Part shown: piece after piece, positions 17,314-25,997 of the stretch
Position numbering within the stretch: position 1 is the stretch's first letter
Layout: each line of letters starts with the position of its first letter
Assembly: GCF_001580025.1 (NCBI RefSeq)
Contig: NZ_LSZO01000184.1
Location: 1 to 62,174 of the forward strand
From: Ventosimonas gracilis
Lineage (GTDB): Bacteria > Pseudomonadota > Gammaproteobacteria > Pseudomonadales > Pseudomonadaceae
Length of the DNA stretch: 62,174 nucleotides
Direction: 5' to 3'
Translations under genes and position numbers: made by a program
Notes under the pieces: generated by a model
Database searches by the model: none
What the model was told of the DNA's origin: nothing
What the model saw: the letters and a program-made list of their open reading frames with translations, nothing else

Positions 17314-17753
17314 TGACTGGCCTCCAGTGCCTGTAATTTACGTTGCACTGCCTCCAATAAAGCGGGCGGGGATTGCCATTGCATTTCGCCGCTGCTCAGG
17401 CAAACGGCGAGTTGTTCGGTGCTGGCGCGGGTTAACCGTGCACCGCTGGCTTTATCCATAATCAGGTAATTGATTTTCAAGCGGTTTTGCCATTCGACCA
17501 GTTCAGCGCGAACGCAAATGGCCTGGCCGAAACGCGCCGGAGCCGCGTAGCGCAAGCGCACGTCCGTAACCGGCCAGACATAACCGGAATCGCGCATGGC
17601 ATCGTAGTTGTAACCCAACTGGTTAAGCAGTTCACAGCGGGCTTGTTCCAAGTATTTAACGTAGTTGCCGTGCCACACCACCTGTATGGAATCGACATCA
17701 TAAAACGGCACCAGAATATCGATTTCAGCGCTGATTTTTCCGCGTTGACGCAC
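17310..17753 (-). CDS. apeK: Acyl-CoA/ACP thioesterase, 4-hydroxybenzoyl-CoA type (ApeK)
   Basis: Hotdog thioesterase. GAGGA precedes a GTG at 17753, which gives 147 residues, the usual length; the longer upstream frame is only an overlap with the acyltransferase gene. FYDVDSIQVVWHGNYVKYLEQAR is the classic YbgC/4HBT active-site segment with the catalytic Asp. In APE systems ApeK is thought to release or edit the chain. Confidence 0.85.
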   Translation of the reverse strand: MRQRGKISAEIDILVPFYDVDSIQVVWHGNYVKYLEQARCELLNQLGYNYDAMRDSGYVWPVTDVRLRYAAPARFGQAICVRAELVEWQNRLKINYLIMDKASGARLTRASTEQLAVCLSSGEMQWQSPPALLEAVQRKLQALEASQ

Positions 17754-18681
17754 CGTTATTGTCCTCGTTCTTATCCAGCCAAAATGGGTAAAAGTTAAAC
17801 CATTGCAACGGGCTTTGCTGGCAGTAATAAGCCAGCCGGTCGGCATAATGCTGCGCCTGTGCGGCTATCTGCCGCGCCCGCTCACCGCGTGGGACGGCTT
17901 GGCCGTCTGCCAAGCGCTCCAAAATCACCGAAAAACCCTTGTCCGCATTGGGCAGGCACAGCAGCAGGTTGAGCGGGCAGCGCAGCAAAGCCGCGAGCAG
18001 CCAAGGCCCTTGCGGAAGCAGCGCTTCGCTGCCCAAAAACTGTACCGTGGTCGTGCGTTCGCCATGAATGGGGATGCGATCTCCGGCAATCGCCAGCCAC
18101 TGCCCGCGCTCCAGGCGCTGCGCCAAATCGAGCATCAGTGCGGCATTAAGTTCGCTGACTTCGATCAGATGGGCGCGCGCGCCGGCGGCGGCCAGCACTT
18201 GGTTAAAGCGCTGCGCGCCTTTGCTATGCATCAGGATGTTGATTTGCACATTCGGAATTTGGCCGACCAATGCCCTGGTAATTTCTGCATTGCCCAGATG
18301 CGCGGTGACGAAAATCTGCCCGCGCCCCTGCCCTAGCTGTGGATGCACGCCGTGCGGGTCGATCAGGGTTAAATCGGCACGGCTGATTTTGCCACGCCAA
18401 ACATCGAGCTTATCCAGCAACGAATCGGTAAACGCCAAATACTGCCGATAGACCGCAGCAAAGCGCGGCAGCTTCACCTTGCCTTGGCTAAAGGCGAGCA
18501 GTTTTTGTTGATAGCTTGCAATCGCCAAACGGGCGCGGCGGCGGGATAAGTAAAAATAGCCGACCACCAGCCAAACCACTGGAACCATCAGCGGCCGCCC
18601 CAACAGGTTTACGGCAGCAAAGCCAAGGCGCATCAGCAGCAGGCTGCCGCGTTCGGATTGCCGTGCCCAATGGCGGCTCAT
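17725..18681 (-). CDS. LpxL/HtrB-type acyltransferase of the aryl polyene cluster
   Basis: A 318-residue protein starting at ATG 18681, which overlaps the glycosyltransferase stop as ATGA. It has an N-terminal membrane helix (PLMVPVVWLVVGYFYL) and the HX4E catalytic motif in VTAHLGNAEIT, as in lipid A late acyltransferases. In several APE clusters this domain is the C-terminal half of a glycosyltransferase-acyltransferase fusion (ApeJ); here the halves are separate genes. It probably adds fatty acyl or aryl-polyenyl groups to the lipid anchor. Confidence 0.83.
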   Translation of the reverse strand: MSRHWARQSERGSLLLMRLGFAAVNLLGRPLMVPVVWLVVGYFYLSRRRARLAIASYQQKLLAFSQGKVKLPRFAAVYRQYLAFTDSLLDKLDVWRGKISRADLTLIDPHGVHPQLGQGRGQIFVTAHLGNAEITRALVGQIPNVQINILMHSKGAQRFNQVLAAAGARAHLIEVSELNAALMLDLAQRLERGQWLAIAGDRIPIHGERTTTVQFLGSEALLPQGPWLLAALLRCPLNLLLCLPNADKGFSVILERLADGQAVPRGERARQIAAQAQHYADRLAYYCQQSPLQWFNFYPFWLDKNEDNNGASTRKNQR

Positions 18682-19421
18682 GCGTTGTTCCAACGCTTTC
18701 GGAGCAGGCGTGGGGCGCGCACCAACATGCCGAAGAACAGCCGCGTGTGCATCAGGCTGATCAGGGCGTTGTCGCGCCACAGGCGAAAATGTGAAACGCC
18801 GTCTTGCGGATAATTCACCTTGACCTTCAGCCAGCGCATCGGCACGCCACGCCAAGACAGGCGAATGAGTATTTCCGGGTCAAACGCCATGCGCTCGCTT
18901 AAAGAGGCTTGCTCAAGCACCGCTTTGCTGCTTGCCAGCGGATAAACGCGAAAACCGCACATGGCATCGGGGATTTGCAGCGACAGGCTGTTAATCCACA
19001 CCCAAAGGCGCATGATCCAGCGCCCGTACAGACGGCTTTTCGGTGCGTCCTGCCCATAAACCGGCAGACCGCCAATCAAGGCGGCTGGCTGCTCTTTTGA
19101 AGCGGCCAAAAATTTGGGGATAACCGACAAATCATGCTGCCCGTCGGCATCGATTTGCAGCGCGTGGCTGTAGCCTTTGGCAAAAGCGCTAAGCAACCCC
19201 AAACGCACCGCCGCGCCTTTACCGCGATTACGCGAAAGGCGCAAACGCGATACGCCCGGTTGCCGCGATAGCTGCTCAATCAGCCAAGCCGTGGGCAAGC
19301 TTGAGCCGTCATCGACCAGCAGGCAGTCCAGCCCCAAGCGGCGTACTGCTCCGAGCACGGCGGGTAGCGTCTGTCCGTGGTTGTAGACCGGTATTAGCGC
19401 AATCGGGCGGTAATCGCTCAT
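18678..19421 (-). CDS. Family 2 glycosyltransferase of the aryl polyene cluster
   Basis: The ATG at 19421 (MSDYRPIALIPVYNHG) overlaps the stop of the ligase gene. The 247-residue GT-A fold protein has VDDGS and the DxD-containing DADGQHD, and lacks the C-terminal TM pair of dolichyl-P-mannose synthases. It is the N-terminal-half equivalent of ApeJ. Likely to attach a sugar during assembly of the APE lipid carrier. Confidence 0.84.
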   Translation of the reverse strand: MSDYRPIALIPVYNHGQTLPAVLGAVRRLGLDCLLVDDGSSLPTAWLIEQLSRQPGVSRLRLSRNRGKGAAVRLGLLSAFAKGYSHALQIDADGQHDLSVIPKFLAASKEQPAALIGGLPVYGQDAPKSRLYGRWIMRLWVWINSLSLQIPDAMCGFRVYPLASSKAVLEQASLSERMAFDPEILIRLSWRGVPMRWLKVKVNYPQDGVSHFRLWRDNALISLMHTRLFFGMLVRAPRLLRKRWNNA

Positions 19422-21127
19422 GCGGGCAAAATCCGTGCGGACGAACAAGGTTTGTCGTCTCGCGTGAATGAAAAGTGCAGTTTATTTTTCTCGCGGTCAA
19501 AGTAAAGGCGCAGCAATAGCTCATCGGCCGGATGGATAAGCTGCTGGAATTTAAGCACTTCCATCCCGCCAAAACGAAAGTTCGGGCAAACCTTGGGCAG
19601 TAAATCGCGAGTGGCCAAATCCATAGCCCAGCCGATTTGCACGACCCCGGGTACGACCGGCGCAGTCGGGAAATGACCGCTGAAATAAATCAGGTCACAG
19701 GGGATTTTTAAGCGGTAGAGCCGCTCGTAGCCGGTGCTTTCCTGTATTTCCACCTCTGGCAGACGCGGGCGTTGCTGCACGGCCTCCAAGAACCGCGCTT
19801 TCGTTAATTTGCCTTGGCTATTGAGCGGCAATTGCTCAAAAAAACGCCAAATACGCGGCACCGCCAGCGGCTCAAATTGCGCCGCGAGAAACTGGCGCAA
19901 AGCTTCGCTCAACGCCATCCGCCCCTGTCTGCGCAATACACCGATGCCCTCTGCCGAGAGCGCCAGCAGCGCGGCGAGGCGCTGGCTGCCGTTGTCACGC
20001 GGAACCAGCCCAACATGCGCCTGTGTCACCCATTGATGCCCTGCCAGCGCTTGTTCGAGCATCGGCAGGGCAATGCGCTTGCCTTCGATTTTGACAATGC
20101 GGTCGAGCCGTCCTTGCAGTTCAAAACCCTCTGCGGTTAAACGCACGGCATCGGCGGTTTGCCCTTCGCCTTCTTTAACCCAAGGCGAGCAAACGTGCAG
20201 TGCGCCCTGTTCGTTTAAGCCAAGCTCCACGCCCGCAAATGGCTGCCAGTGGTCCGCGCCTTGGCGAAAGGCAATCACGCCGGTTTCTGAACTGCCGTAA
20301 ATCTCTATCGGGCGCAGCTTGAGCTGCGCCTTAAACTCATCAGAAACGCTAAGGGAAAGGGCACCGCCTGCGGAATAAAGCCCCAATAAACGCCCGCGCA
20401 GTGCGTGCCAATCCAGCCGCTGACCCAAGCGCGAAAGCAGCGCCGGGCTTGCAATCCAGATACAACGCGAATAATCCAAACTCGCATGCTGTAAGGCTTC
20501 TGGATAGGGGCGTTGCGGGCGGTCAAACGGCACGCCTGCCGCCAGCGGCCAAAGCACGCGAAACGCCAAGCCGTACATATGCACGGCGGAAACACTGCCC
20601 AGCACACAGTCCACCGTCTCTTTTGAAAGCGGCCACTGTTGTTGCAAGGCGTTAACCTCAAGCTGCAATTGCCGCCAGCTTTTACGGACTTGTTTAGGCG
20701 TGCCGCTGGAGCCGGAGGTGCAGATGATGATCTCGCCTTGCTCATCCAGCACAGCCGCAGGCAATGCCGCAATGCCCGCGCCGTGCCAATCCGGCGTAAT
20801 CCGCCACTGCCGATGTTCGGCCACCTGCAAAAGCGGTACGTCGCTTAACCAAAGTTGCACCTCTGGCTCAAGCAGGGCGCAGCCGTGCGCTTTAATATCG
20901 GCGGCCAATATCGCGCGGATACCCGCCCGCCAGCAGGCAAACAGTGCCGTTGCCAAACAGACCGCATCTTCAAACCAAAGCGCCACGCAGCGGATGTTTT
21001 GTGTTTGCAAGGCGCCAGCCAATTGCAGCGACTGTTCGGCAAATTGCTGTTGATTTAACGGCGGATTATCGGCAATCCGCCGCTCGGCACCTGCCGACAG
21101 CAACAACTGGTTAAGCGGTACAAACAC
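19418..21127 (-). CDS. apeH: Fused aryl-CoA/ACP ligase and dehydratase (ApeH-ApeI)
   Basis: A 569-residue two-domain protein. Residues about 1-440 are an ANL adenylating enzyme with the phosphate loop ICTSGSSGTPKQ, the YGSSETG motif and the C-terminal GKLTKARF lysine region; it would activate an aryl acid such as 4-hydroxybenzoate for the ACP. Residues about 460-569 are a FabZ/FabA-like hotdog with YFSGHFPTAPVVPGVVQI, equivalent to the stand-alone ApeI dehydratase. The order ligase-dehydratase matches apeH-apeI, so this is a natural fusion rather than a misread frame. No ammonia-lyase or chorismate lyase gene is nearby to supply the acid. Confidence 0.86.
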   Translation of the reverse strand: MFVPLNQLLLSAGAERRIADNPPLNQQQFAEQSLQLAGALQTQNIRCVALWFEDAVCLATALFACWRAGIRAILAADIKAHGCALLEPEVQLWLSDVPLLQVAEHRQWRITPDWHGAGIAALPAAVLDEQGEIIICTSGSSGTPKQVRKSWRQLQLEVNALQQQWPLSKETVDCVLGSVSAVHMYGLAFRVLWPLAAGVPFDRPQRPYPEALQHASLDYSRCIWIASPALLSRLGQRLDWHALRGRLLGLYSAGGALSLSVSDEFKAQLKLRPIEIYGSSETGVIAFRQGADHWQPFAGVELGLNEQGALHVCSPWVKEGEGQTADAVRLTAEGFELQGRLDRIVKIEGKRIALPMLEQALAGHQWVTQAHVGLVPRDNGSQRLAALLALSAEGIGVLRRQGRMALSEALRQFLAAQFEPLAVPRIWRFFEQLPLNSQGKLTKARFLEAVQQRPRLPEVEIQESTGYERLYRLKIPCDLIYFSGHFPTAPVVPGVVQIGWAMDLATRDLLPKVCPNFRFGGMEVLKFQQLIHPADELLLRLYFDREKNKLHFSFTRDDKPCSSARILPA

Positions 21128-21130
21128 GGC

Positions 21131-21697
21131 TTAGACCCGTTTGCCTTGGGCTGGGCGAAAACACCATTCGCCCAAGCATAAAGCGCCTATCAACAGGTAG
21201 CTGATCAGGCCGTTATATAAAGTCCAACTTTCCAGGCTGCCGAAAACAGCAAGCAGGGCGGCAATACTGCCGTTAGCCGCAAAAAACGCGCACCACAGTT
21301 TGGTCAGTTGGCGCGTATAGCGCACGCCCTCAGCAGGCAAATCGGCATGGCGCAAACGCGCCAAGCGCTCAATCACCGGCATGCCGCTGGTTAAGCTGTG
21401 CGCAAATACGCCAAGCAGCATGGCATTGACCAGCACCGGATAAGCGCGCAGTGCAAAGGTTGCATCAAAGGCAAGCGCATCCCAAATGGCCACACTCAAG
21501 CAAAAAGCCGCCATGCCAAACGGCAAGGCACGCGCCAGCAAGCCCGTTGCGGATTGATCCAGCAACGAGCGCAGCAGCCATAACAGGGCAAGCGGCAATA
21601 GCAGCCAAGCCACAGCAACTTTGCCCAGACTGAAATACACCACAAACGGGTAAGCCAATCCCGCAAGCCAGAGCAATCCGCCCAAGGCGCGTTTCAT
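21131..21697 (-). CDS. COG4648-type membrane protein of the aryl polyene cluster
   Basis: A 188-residue protein with about five or six hydrophobic helices (for example VAVAWLLLPLALLWLL) and no soluble catalytic domain. Position and size match ApeG, whose function is not known to me. The ATG overlaps the stop of the preceding ACP gene (ATGA). Confidence 0.75.
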   Translation of the reverse strand: MKRALGGLLWLAGLAYPFVVYFSLGKVAVAWLLLPLALLWLLRSLLDQSATGLLARALPFGMAAFCLSVAIWDALAFDATFALRAYPVLVNAMLLGVFAHSLTSGMPVIERLARLRHADLPAEGVRYTRQLTKLWCAFFAANGSIAALLAVFGSLESWTLYNGLISYLLIGALCLGEWCFRPAQGKRV

Positions 21698-21963
21698 GCC
21701 GCTTGACTACTCGCTTGGCTACTTTGCTTGTGCAGCAGCGCTTTGACGACGTCTTCTACCGTGCGCACGTTGCGAAAGTCTTCGGCTTCGAGCTTGTAGC
21801 CGGTTTTACGGCGGACGTGGTCAATCAGGTCGATGGCATCGATGCTGTCAATTTCCAAATCCTCATACAAATTGGCTTTGGCCTGGATGCGCGAAGGTTC
21901 CAGTTCAAACAGCTCCACCAACGCATCACGCAGTGTGCTGAAAATCTCATCGTGGCTGTGCAT
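21694..21963 (-). CDS. apeF: Acyl carrier protein of aryl polyene synthesis (ApeF-like)
   Basis: An 89-residue ACP with the phosphopantetheine serine in EDLEIDSIDAIDLIDHV. It carries intermediates between the ligase, ketosynthases, reductase and dehydratases. The C-terminal Ser/Gln/Ala tail is unusual and probably disordered. It lies 15 nt downstream of the second ACP gene. Confidence 0.88.
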   Translation of the reverse strand: MHSHDEIFSTLRDALVELFELEPSRIQAKANLYEDLEIDSIDAIDLIDHVRRKTGYKLEAEDFRNVRTVEDVVKALLHKQSSQASSQAA

Positions 21964-21978
21964 TGCAGAGGGTTCCCG

Positions 21979-22233
21979 TTAATTTTGTTGGCTGCGCACA
22001 AAAGCGGCCAGATTGGCGATATTGGCAAAATGCTCACGCATATTATGGGTTTGTGGGTCGATGGTGATTTGATAGCGCTTTTGCAGCGCCAGCCCAAGCT
22101 CTAACGCATCGACCGAATCCAGCCCCAGCCCGTCGCCAAACAGTCCCGCTTGATTATCAATATCGGCGGGGGTCATATCTTCAAGACCCAACGCGTCAAT
22201 CAATAGGGTTTTTAGTTCATCTTCCAGCGTCAT
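21979..22233 (-). CDS. apeE: Acyl carrier protein of aryl polyene synthesis (ApeE-like)
   Basis: An 84-residue ACP starting at ATG 22233 (MTLEDELKTLLIDALGL), 17 nt inside the end of the acyltransferase gene. The phosphopantetheine serine is in GDGLGLDSVDALELGLAL. APE systems use two ACPs with different tasks. Confidence 0.88.
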   Translation of the reverse strand: MTLEDELKTLLIDALGLEDMTPADIDNQAGLFGDGLGLDSVDALELGLALQKRYQITIDPQTHNMREHFANIANLAAFVRSQQN

Positions 22234-23047
22234 TATTGGTCTCCAGATAAGGGCAGTACAGCGCATCGACGAAGCTGGCTTCAAGATGTGCATTCAGTTT
22301 GCGGCTCGCTATCGGCAAGGGATGTTTTTGCCGCCAGTCGTCCAAGGTAATCGTTTGCAGAGCAGTCAACCGATAGTGCATGCGGCGCGGCGGCACGCTA
22401 TACCAAGGCTCGCCCTTGGCAAGACTGCGCGGCTGCATATGGATAAGCACCGGGGTAATGCACTGCGCCCCGCGCAGCGCAATGGCGCAAGCGCCGCGGT
22501 GAAAACACGGATTAGTATCTTTTGGCGTGCGCGTGCCTTCCGGAAAGACAATCAGAGTTTGCCCCTGGCGCAGCACGGCGGCGGCTTTTTCCAACATATC
22601 GGCGCTTTCATCGTTGGTGATATAGCCGCAGGCAGCAATCGGCCCGCGCGTAAAGATATTTTGCGAAAGTCCATGCCGAACGATGCAATTGGCATCCTTG
22701 ACATAGCCAATCAGCAGTACCACATCCAGCAAGGACGGGTGGTTGGCGATAATCATCTGCCCGTGCTTGCCCAGCTGCTGCGCACCCTGAAAATCCAGGG
22801 TCAATACGCCGGTTTTGCGCATAAAGAGGATAAACAGCCTGAAACTGTGATGCACCGTCAAACGGGCGCGGCGCTGGCGGGTTTGTGCATCGCCGCCTAA
22901 TAGCCGTTGCAGTGGAAAAACCAGCGCCCAAAGCAATAAACCACCCAAACCAAACAAAGCAAAAGACATCGCTGTCGCCAGCAGTCGCCATAGCCAAAAA
23001 TCTTGTCTAGGCGCGTTATTCTCGCGGCGAATGGCAGTTTCATTCAT
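22217..23047 (-). CDS. 1-acylglycerol-3-phosphate acyltransferase-like protein (ApeD-like)
   Basis: The ATG at 23047 overlaps the apeC stop (ATGA). The 276-residue PlsC-type protein has N-terminal membrane helices (FALFGLGGLLLWALVF), the NHPSLLD (HX4D) catalytic motif and FPEGTRT. It probably attaches the polyene or a fatty acid to a glycerolipid carrier of the APE. Confidence 0.85.
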   Translation of the reverse strand: MNETAIRRENNAPRQDFWLWRLLATAMSFALFGLGGLLLWALVFPLQRLLGGDAQTRQRRARLTVHHSFRLFILFMRKTGVLTLDFQGAQQLGKHGQMIIANHPSLLDVVLLIGYVKDANCIVRHGLSQNIFTRGPIAACGYITNDESADMLEKAAAVLRQGQTLIVFPEGTRTPKDTNPCFHRGACAIALRGAQCITPVLIHMQPRSLAKGEPWYSVPPRRMHYRLTALQTITLDDWRQKHPLPIASRKLNAHLEASFVDALYCPYLETNNDAGR

Positions 23048-23790
23048 AGCGTACGTGCCCACTGCCAGCACCTGGCACCATTTGCGCCGCTCTGTTGCCA
23101 GCTTGGCGTACCTAGCAGAAAGTGGCGCAAGAAACTAAGTGGATTAGGCCATTGCTGCGGCGCCATATGGTTACTATGGTCACTGCGCTCTTGTAGCGAT
23201 AAACGCAGATCCGAGCCGGTTTTCAGCAAAAACACCGCCACATAGGCAAACGGCACGTCGTCTATCCAAGGCTGATAAGCGAGTGGCGGGGCTTCTTCCG
23301 CCACCACCAGCAACACCTGCGAATGCCCGCTTGCAAGCAGCAGCGCCGCTTCCATAAAGCCCTGTTCAAGACCGTCATCTTCCGCTGCCAGCGCCACGGC
23401 TTCGGCCTTTTCGCCACAGAGCATCGACCACTGCCCGGCAATGGCGTTATGCACCGACAGACAAAAAGCGGTGGGCGATAACGGCTCGTTCGCCGCCAAG
23501 GTACCCAGCAACTCAAAACTGCGCGAGGTCTCCCCATGCCGCGAGACAAAAACCAGCGGCAGCGGGCGGTGGTTATCGCTCTTTTCCATTAACGGCCAAA
23601 CGCAATCCAGCACTGCACGCGCCAAATCACTCAAACGACGGCGCTGCATGGCGGGCAAAAAATCCGCACAACCTGCAAAAGGCTTATCCCCTGCCGGGCA
23701 AAATGGCTGCCTGGCCCAATCTTGCCAACTGGACGCAGATTGCATACTCGCGGCTCTGGCTTGCCAGTGCGTAATGGAAAAATCCAGCAA
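23044..23790 (-). CDS. apeC: Ketosynthase-like chain-length factor (ApeC)
   Basis: A 248-residue protein of the short beta-ketoacyl-synthase N-terminal type (PF13723-like). PTAFCLSVHNAIAGQWSM is a hallmark segment, and there is no canonical Cys-His-His triad, in line with a chain-length factor that pairs with ApeO. The probable start is TTG 23790, giving DFSITHWQARA near the N-terminus; an in-frame TAG lies 15 nt upstream and no SD is evident. First gene of the APE operon. Confidence 0.8.
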   Translation of the reverse strand: MLDFSITHWQARAASMQSASSWQDWARQPFCPAGDKPFAGCADFLPAMQRRRLSDLARAVLDCVWPLMEKSDNHRPLPLVFVSRHGETSRSFELLGTLAANEPLSPTAFCLSVHNAIAGQWSMLCGEKAEAVALAAEDDGLEQGFMEAALLLASGHSQVLLVVAEEAPPLAYQPWIDDVPFAYVAVFLLKTGSDLRLSLQERSDHSNHMAPQQWPNPLSFLRHFLLGTPSWQQSGANGARCWQWARTL

Positions 23791-24033
23791 AATAATCGCG
23801 TTCTATCGGCTAATCGGGCGCGCATTCTAACAACAGAAAGCAACAGATTTACAGTCTATCTATTCCATTTATACCTATTGCGCCGATACGCTTTACCCTG
23901 TTAGCGACTTGCTCTAATTTCCAGCCCATTTGCAAAACACGACTATTGATAAAAAATGATAAAATCAGCACCGCCTCGGACAGGCGACTGCAACATGACC
24001 CATACCATCCAATCCAAATAAGGAAACATTATG

Positions 24034-24066
<33 letters not shown>

Positions 24067-24067
24067 A

Positions 24068-24490
24068 ATGATTGCCGGTTTTTTTGCACTAAGCGGCTGT
24101 GTTTCACAAACCATTGACCCGGTAAAAATAAACCCAACATCGCCTCCAGAAATTTGCATGATTGAAAATGCAACGAAGAAGGTCAGGCAAGGATTTACCG
24201 ATACTTATCGTGCAGCTCTACAAGAAAAAGGATTTACCGTAAAACAACTCCCTCCCGCCAGCAATCCTTCGGATTGTCATTTATCGACTCAATACATTGC
24301 CCAGTGGAAATGGAATTTAACCATTTATATGTCTTATGTCGAAATCAAGGTATATGAGGATGGCCGCATGATAGGAAAAGCACTGTACGATGCCCGCATA
24401 GCGGGGTTGGATAAGTATATTAATGCCGAAGATAAAATCCGCGAGATGGTCAACGAGCTTTTTCCACAAACCCCAAAAACAACTCAATAG
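24068..24490 (+). CDS. Sbal_3080-like lipoprotein, probably phase-variable and now off
   Basis: The open frame from ATG 24068 gives 140 residues beginning MIAGFFALSGCVSQ, a hydrophobic lipobox segment lacking the usual positive charge. With one ACGGCTT unit fewer, the well-positioned ATG at 24031 would add MTAYGLRLTA in front and complete a standard lipoprotein signal with an Arg and Cys21. The mature domain (YVEIKVYEDGRMIGKALYDAR, EDKIREMVNELFP) matches my memory of the Sbal_3080 lipoprotein family, function unknown. A degenerate copy of its last codons lies at 29288-29359. Confidence 0.7.
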   Translation: MIAGFFALSGCVSQTIDPVKINPTSPPEICMIENATKKVRQGFTDTYRAALQEKGFTVKQLPPASNPSDCHLSTQYIAQWKWNLTIYMSYVEIKVYEDGRMIGKALYDARIAGLDKYINAEDKIREMVNELFPQTPKTTQ

Positions 24491-24509
24491 GCTTTTAATA
24501 TTCCTTAAT

Positions 24510-24536
24510 AAGGGCGGCTTATCAATACCGCCCTTT
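24510..24536 (+). terminator. Terminator after the lipoprotein gene
   Basis: AAGGGCGG (24510-24517) pairs with CCGCCCTT (24528-24535) around a 10-nt loop, followed by a short T-containing tail. It separates the lipoprotein from the AT-rich leader of the amidase operon. Confidence 0.6.
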
Positions 24537-24656
24537 ACCTTAATAACCCTCATTAAATCCATTGATTCAAGGCCGTTGCTTTATAACTCAAGCAAAACAA
24601 AACAACCATTATATAGAAATTTTTAAAATTATCGTATTTATAAATTACGTCTATCG

Positions 24657-24686
24657 TTGCGAAAGGCTGGATTTTAATCATATAGA
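24657..24686 (+). promoter_or_regulatory. Candidate sigma-70 promoter of the amidase operon
   Basis: TTGCGA (24657-24662) and TATAGA (24681-24686) are separated by 18 bp, 45 bp before the amiE start. The surrounding 24540-24730 is conspicuously AT-rich compared with its neighbours. I see no amiR-type antitermination leader, nor amiC or amiR genes. Confidence 0.4.
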
Positions 24687-24730
24687 ACTTCTGGTCATTA
24701 AAATCACAAACACAATAGAGGATTAACCCA

Positions 24731-25771
24731 ATGAGACACGGTGATATTTCCAGCAGTGATGATTGCGTCGGTGTAGCAGTAGTCAATTATAAAATGCCAC
24801 GCCTGCATACAAGAGCTGAAGTTATTGAAAACACACGTAAGATTGCCGACATGATGGTGGGTATGAAGCGCGGCTTGCCGGGTATGGATTTGTGTATTTT
24901 CCCGGAGTATTCCACCCACGGCATCATGTATGACTCCAAGGAAATGTACGACACCGCATCGGCCATTCCGGGTGAGGAGACTGACATTTTTGCAGCCGCC
25001 TGCAGTAAAGCCAATGTCTGGGGCGTGTTTTCCTTAACCGGCGAACGCCATGAAGAGCACCCCAACAAAGCGCCTTACAACACCTTGATTTTAATGAACA
25101 ATCATGGCGATATTGTGCAGAAGTACCGCAAAATCATGCCTTGGGTACCCATTGAAGGCTGGTATCCAGGCGACTGCACCTACGTCAGCGAAGGCCCTAA
25201 GGGCTTAAAAATCAGCCTGATTATCTGTGATGACGGCAACTACCCGGAAATCTGGCGCGACTGCGCCATGCGCGGAGCAGAACTGATTATCCGCTGCCAA
25301 GGCTACATGTATCCGGCGAAAGACCAGCAAGTATTGGTCGCCAAAGCGATGGCCTTTATGAACAACTGCTACGTCGCCGTCGCCAATGCTTCCGGTTTTG
25401 ACGGCGTGTATTCCTACTTCGGCCATTCGGCCATTATTGGCTTTGACGGGCGTACTTTGGGTGAAACCGGTGAGGAAGAAAACAGCTACCAATACGGAGA
25501 GCTATCCAAGCATCTGATACGCGATGCCAGGCGTAATGGGCAGTCGCAAAATCATCTGTTCAAACTGGTGCACCGCGGCTATACCGGCCTGATCAACTCG
25601 GGCGAAGCCGAACAACGCGGATTAGCGGCCTGCCCCTACAGCTTCTACAGCCAATGGGTGCAAGACCCGGAAGGAGCGCGGGAAATGGTGGAATCCTTTA
25701 CCCGAACCACGGTGGGCGCACCCGAATGCCCGATGGAAGGATTGCCGAACGAAGCGCCCACACACCGCTAG
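24731..25771 (+). CDS. amiE: Aliphatic amidase
   Basis: A 346-residue enzyme, the same length as Pseudomonas AmiE and close to it from the first residues ([27 protein letters not shown]). It hydrolyses short aliphatic amides to acid and ammonia in the cytoplasm. The nitrilase-superfamily residues are visible: Glu in FPEYS, Lys in KYRKIMPW and Cys in [11 protein letters not shown]. Preceded by AGAGGA. It heads an operon with an AmiS-type channel and a MoxR/vWA pair, so amide uptake and hydrolysis for nitrogen or carbon is the likely role. Confidence 0.96.
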   Translation: MRHGDISSSDDCVGVAVVNYKMPRLHTRAEVIENTRKIADMMVGMKRGLPGMDLCIFPEYSTHGIMYDSKEMYDTASAIPGEETDIFAAACSKANVWGVFSLTGERHEEHPNKAPYNTLILMNNHGDIVQKYRKIMPWVPIEGWYPGDCTYVSEGPKGLKISLIICDDGNYPEIWRDCAMRGAELIIRCQGYMYPAKDQQVLVAKAMAFMNNCYVAVANASGFDGVYSYFGHSAIIGFDGRTLGETGEEENSYQYGELSKHLIRDARRNGQSQNHLFKLVHRGYTGLINSGEAEQRGLAACPYSFYSQWVQDPEGAREMVESFTRTTVGAPECPMEGLPNEAPTHR

Positions 25772-25802
25772 GCCAGTCAAGCACATCAACTTTAACCTGA
25801 AC

Positions 25803-25826
25803 CCCGCAAAGCCTTGTCTTTGCGGG
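25803..25826 (+). other. Intercistronic hairpin 1 between amiE and amiS
   Basis: CCCGCAAAG (25803-25811) pairs perfectly with CTTTGCGGG (25818-25826) around a 6-nt loop. No T run follows, so it may protect the amiE mRNA end or act as a partial terminator. Confidence 0.6.
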
Positions 25827-25953
25827 CAGGAGTAGTTGCATGGCGTCAACGCAAGCGCGGTTGATGATGTGTTGTCATTCATCGGGCAGATAGCTGTACC
25901 TAAGCCAATGCCAAAGCCAAAGCCGCGCAGATGACGAGCGCACAGAGTCTCTC

Positions 25954-25984
25954 GCAAAAAAGGTTCTTTGCGCCGCTTTTTTGC
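25954..25984 (+). other. Intercistronic hairpin 2 just before amiS
   Basis: GCAAAAAAG (25954-25962) pairs perfectly with CTTTTTTGC (25976-25984), and the 3' arm abuts the SD of the next gene. The 3' arm is a T run, so it could act as a weak terminator or hold the ribosome site; no ligand or protein is known to me. Confidence 0.5.
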
Positions 25985-25997
25985 TTGGAGGTTTACC

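Noticed and set aside
24731-25771. Nitrilase or formamidase instead of amidase
   Set aside because: Length and the N-terminal 30 residues agree with AmiE, and an AmiS channel follows.
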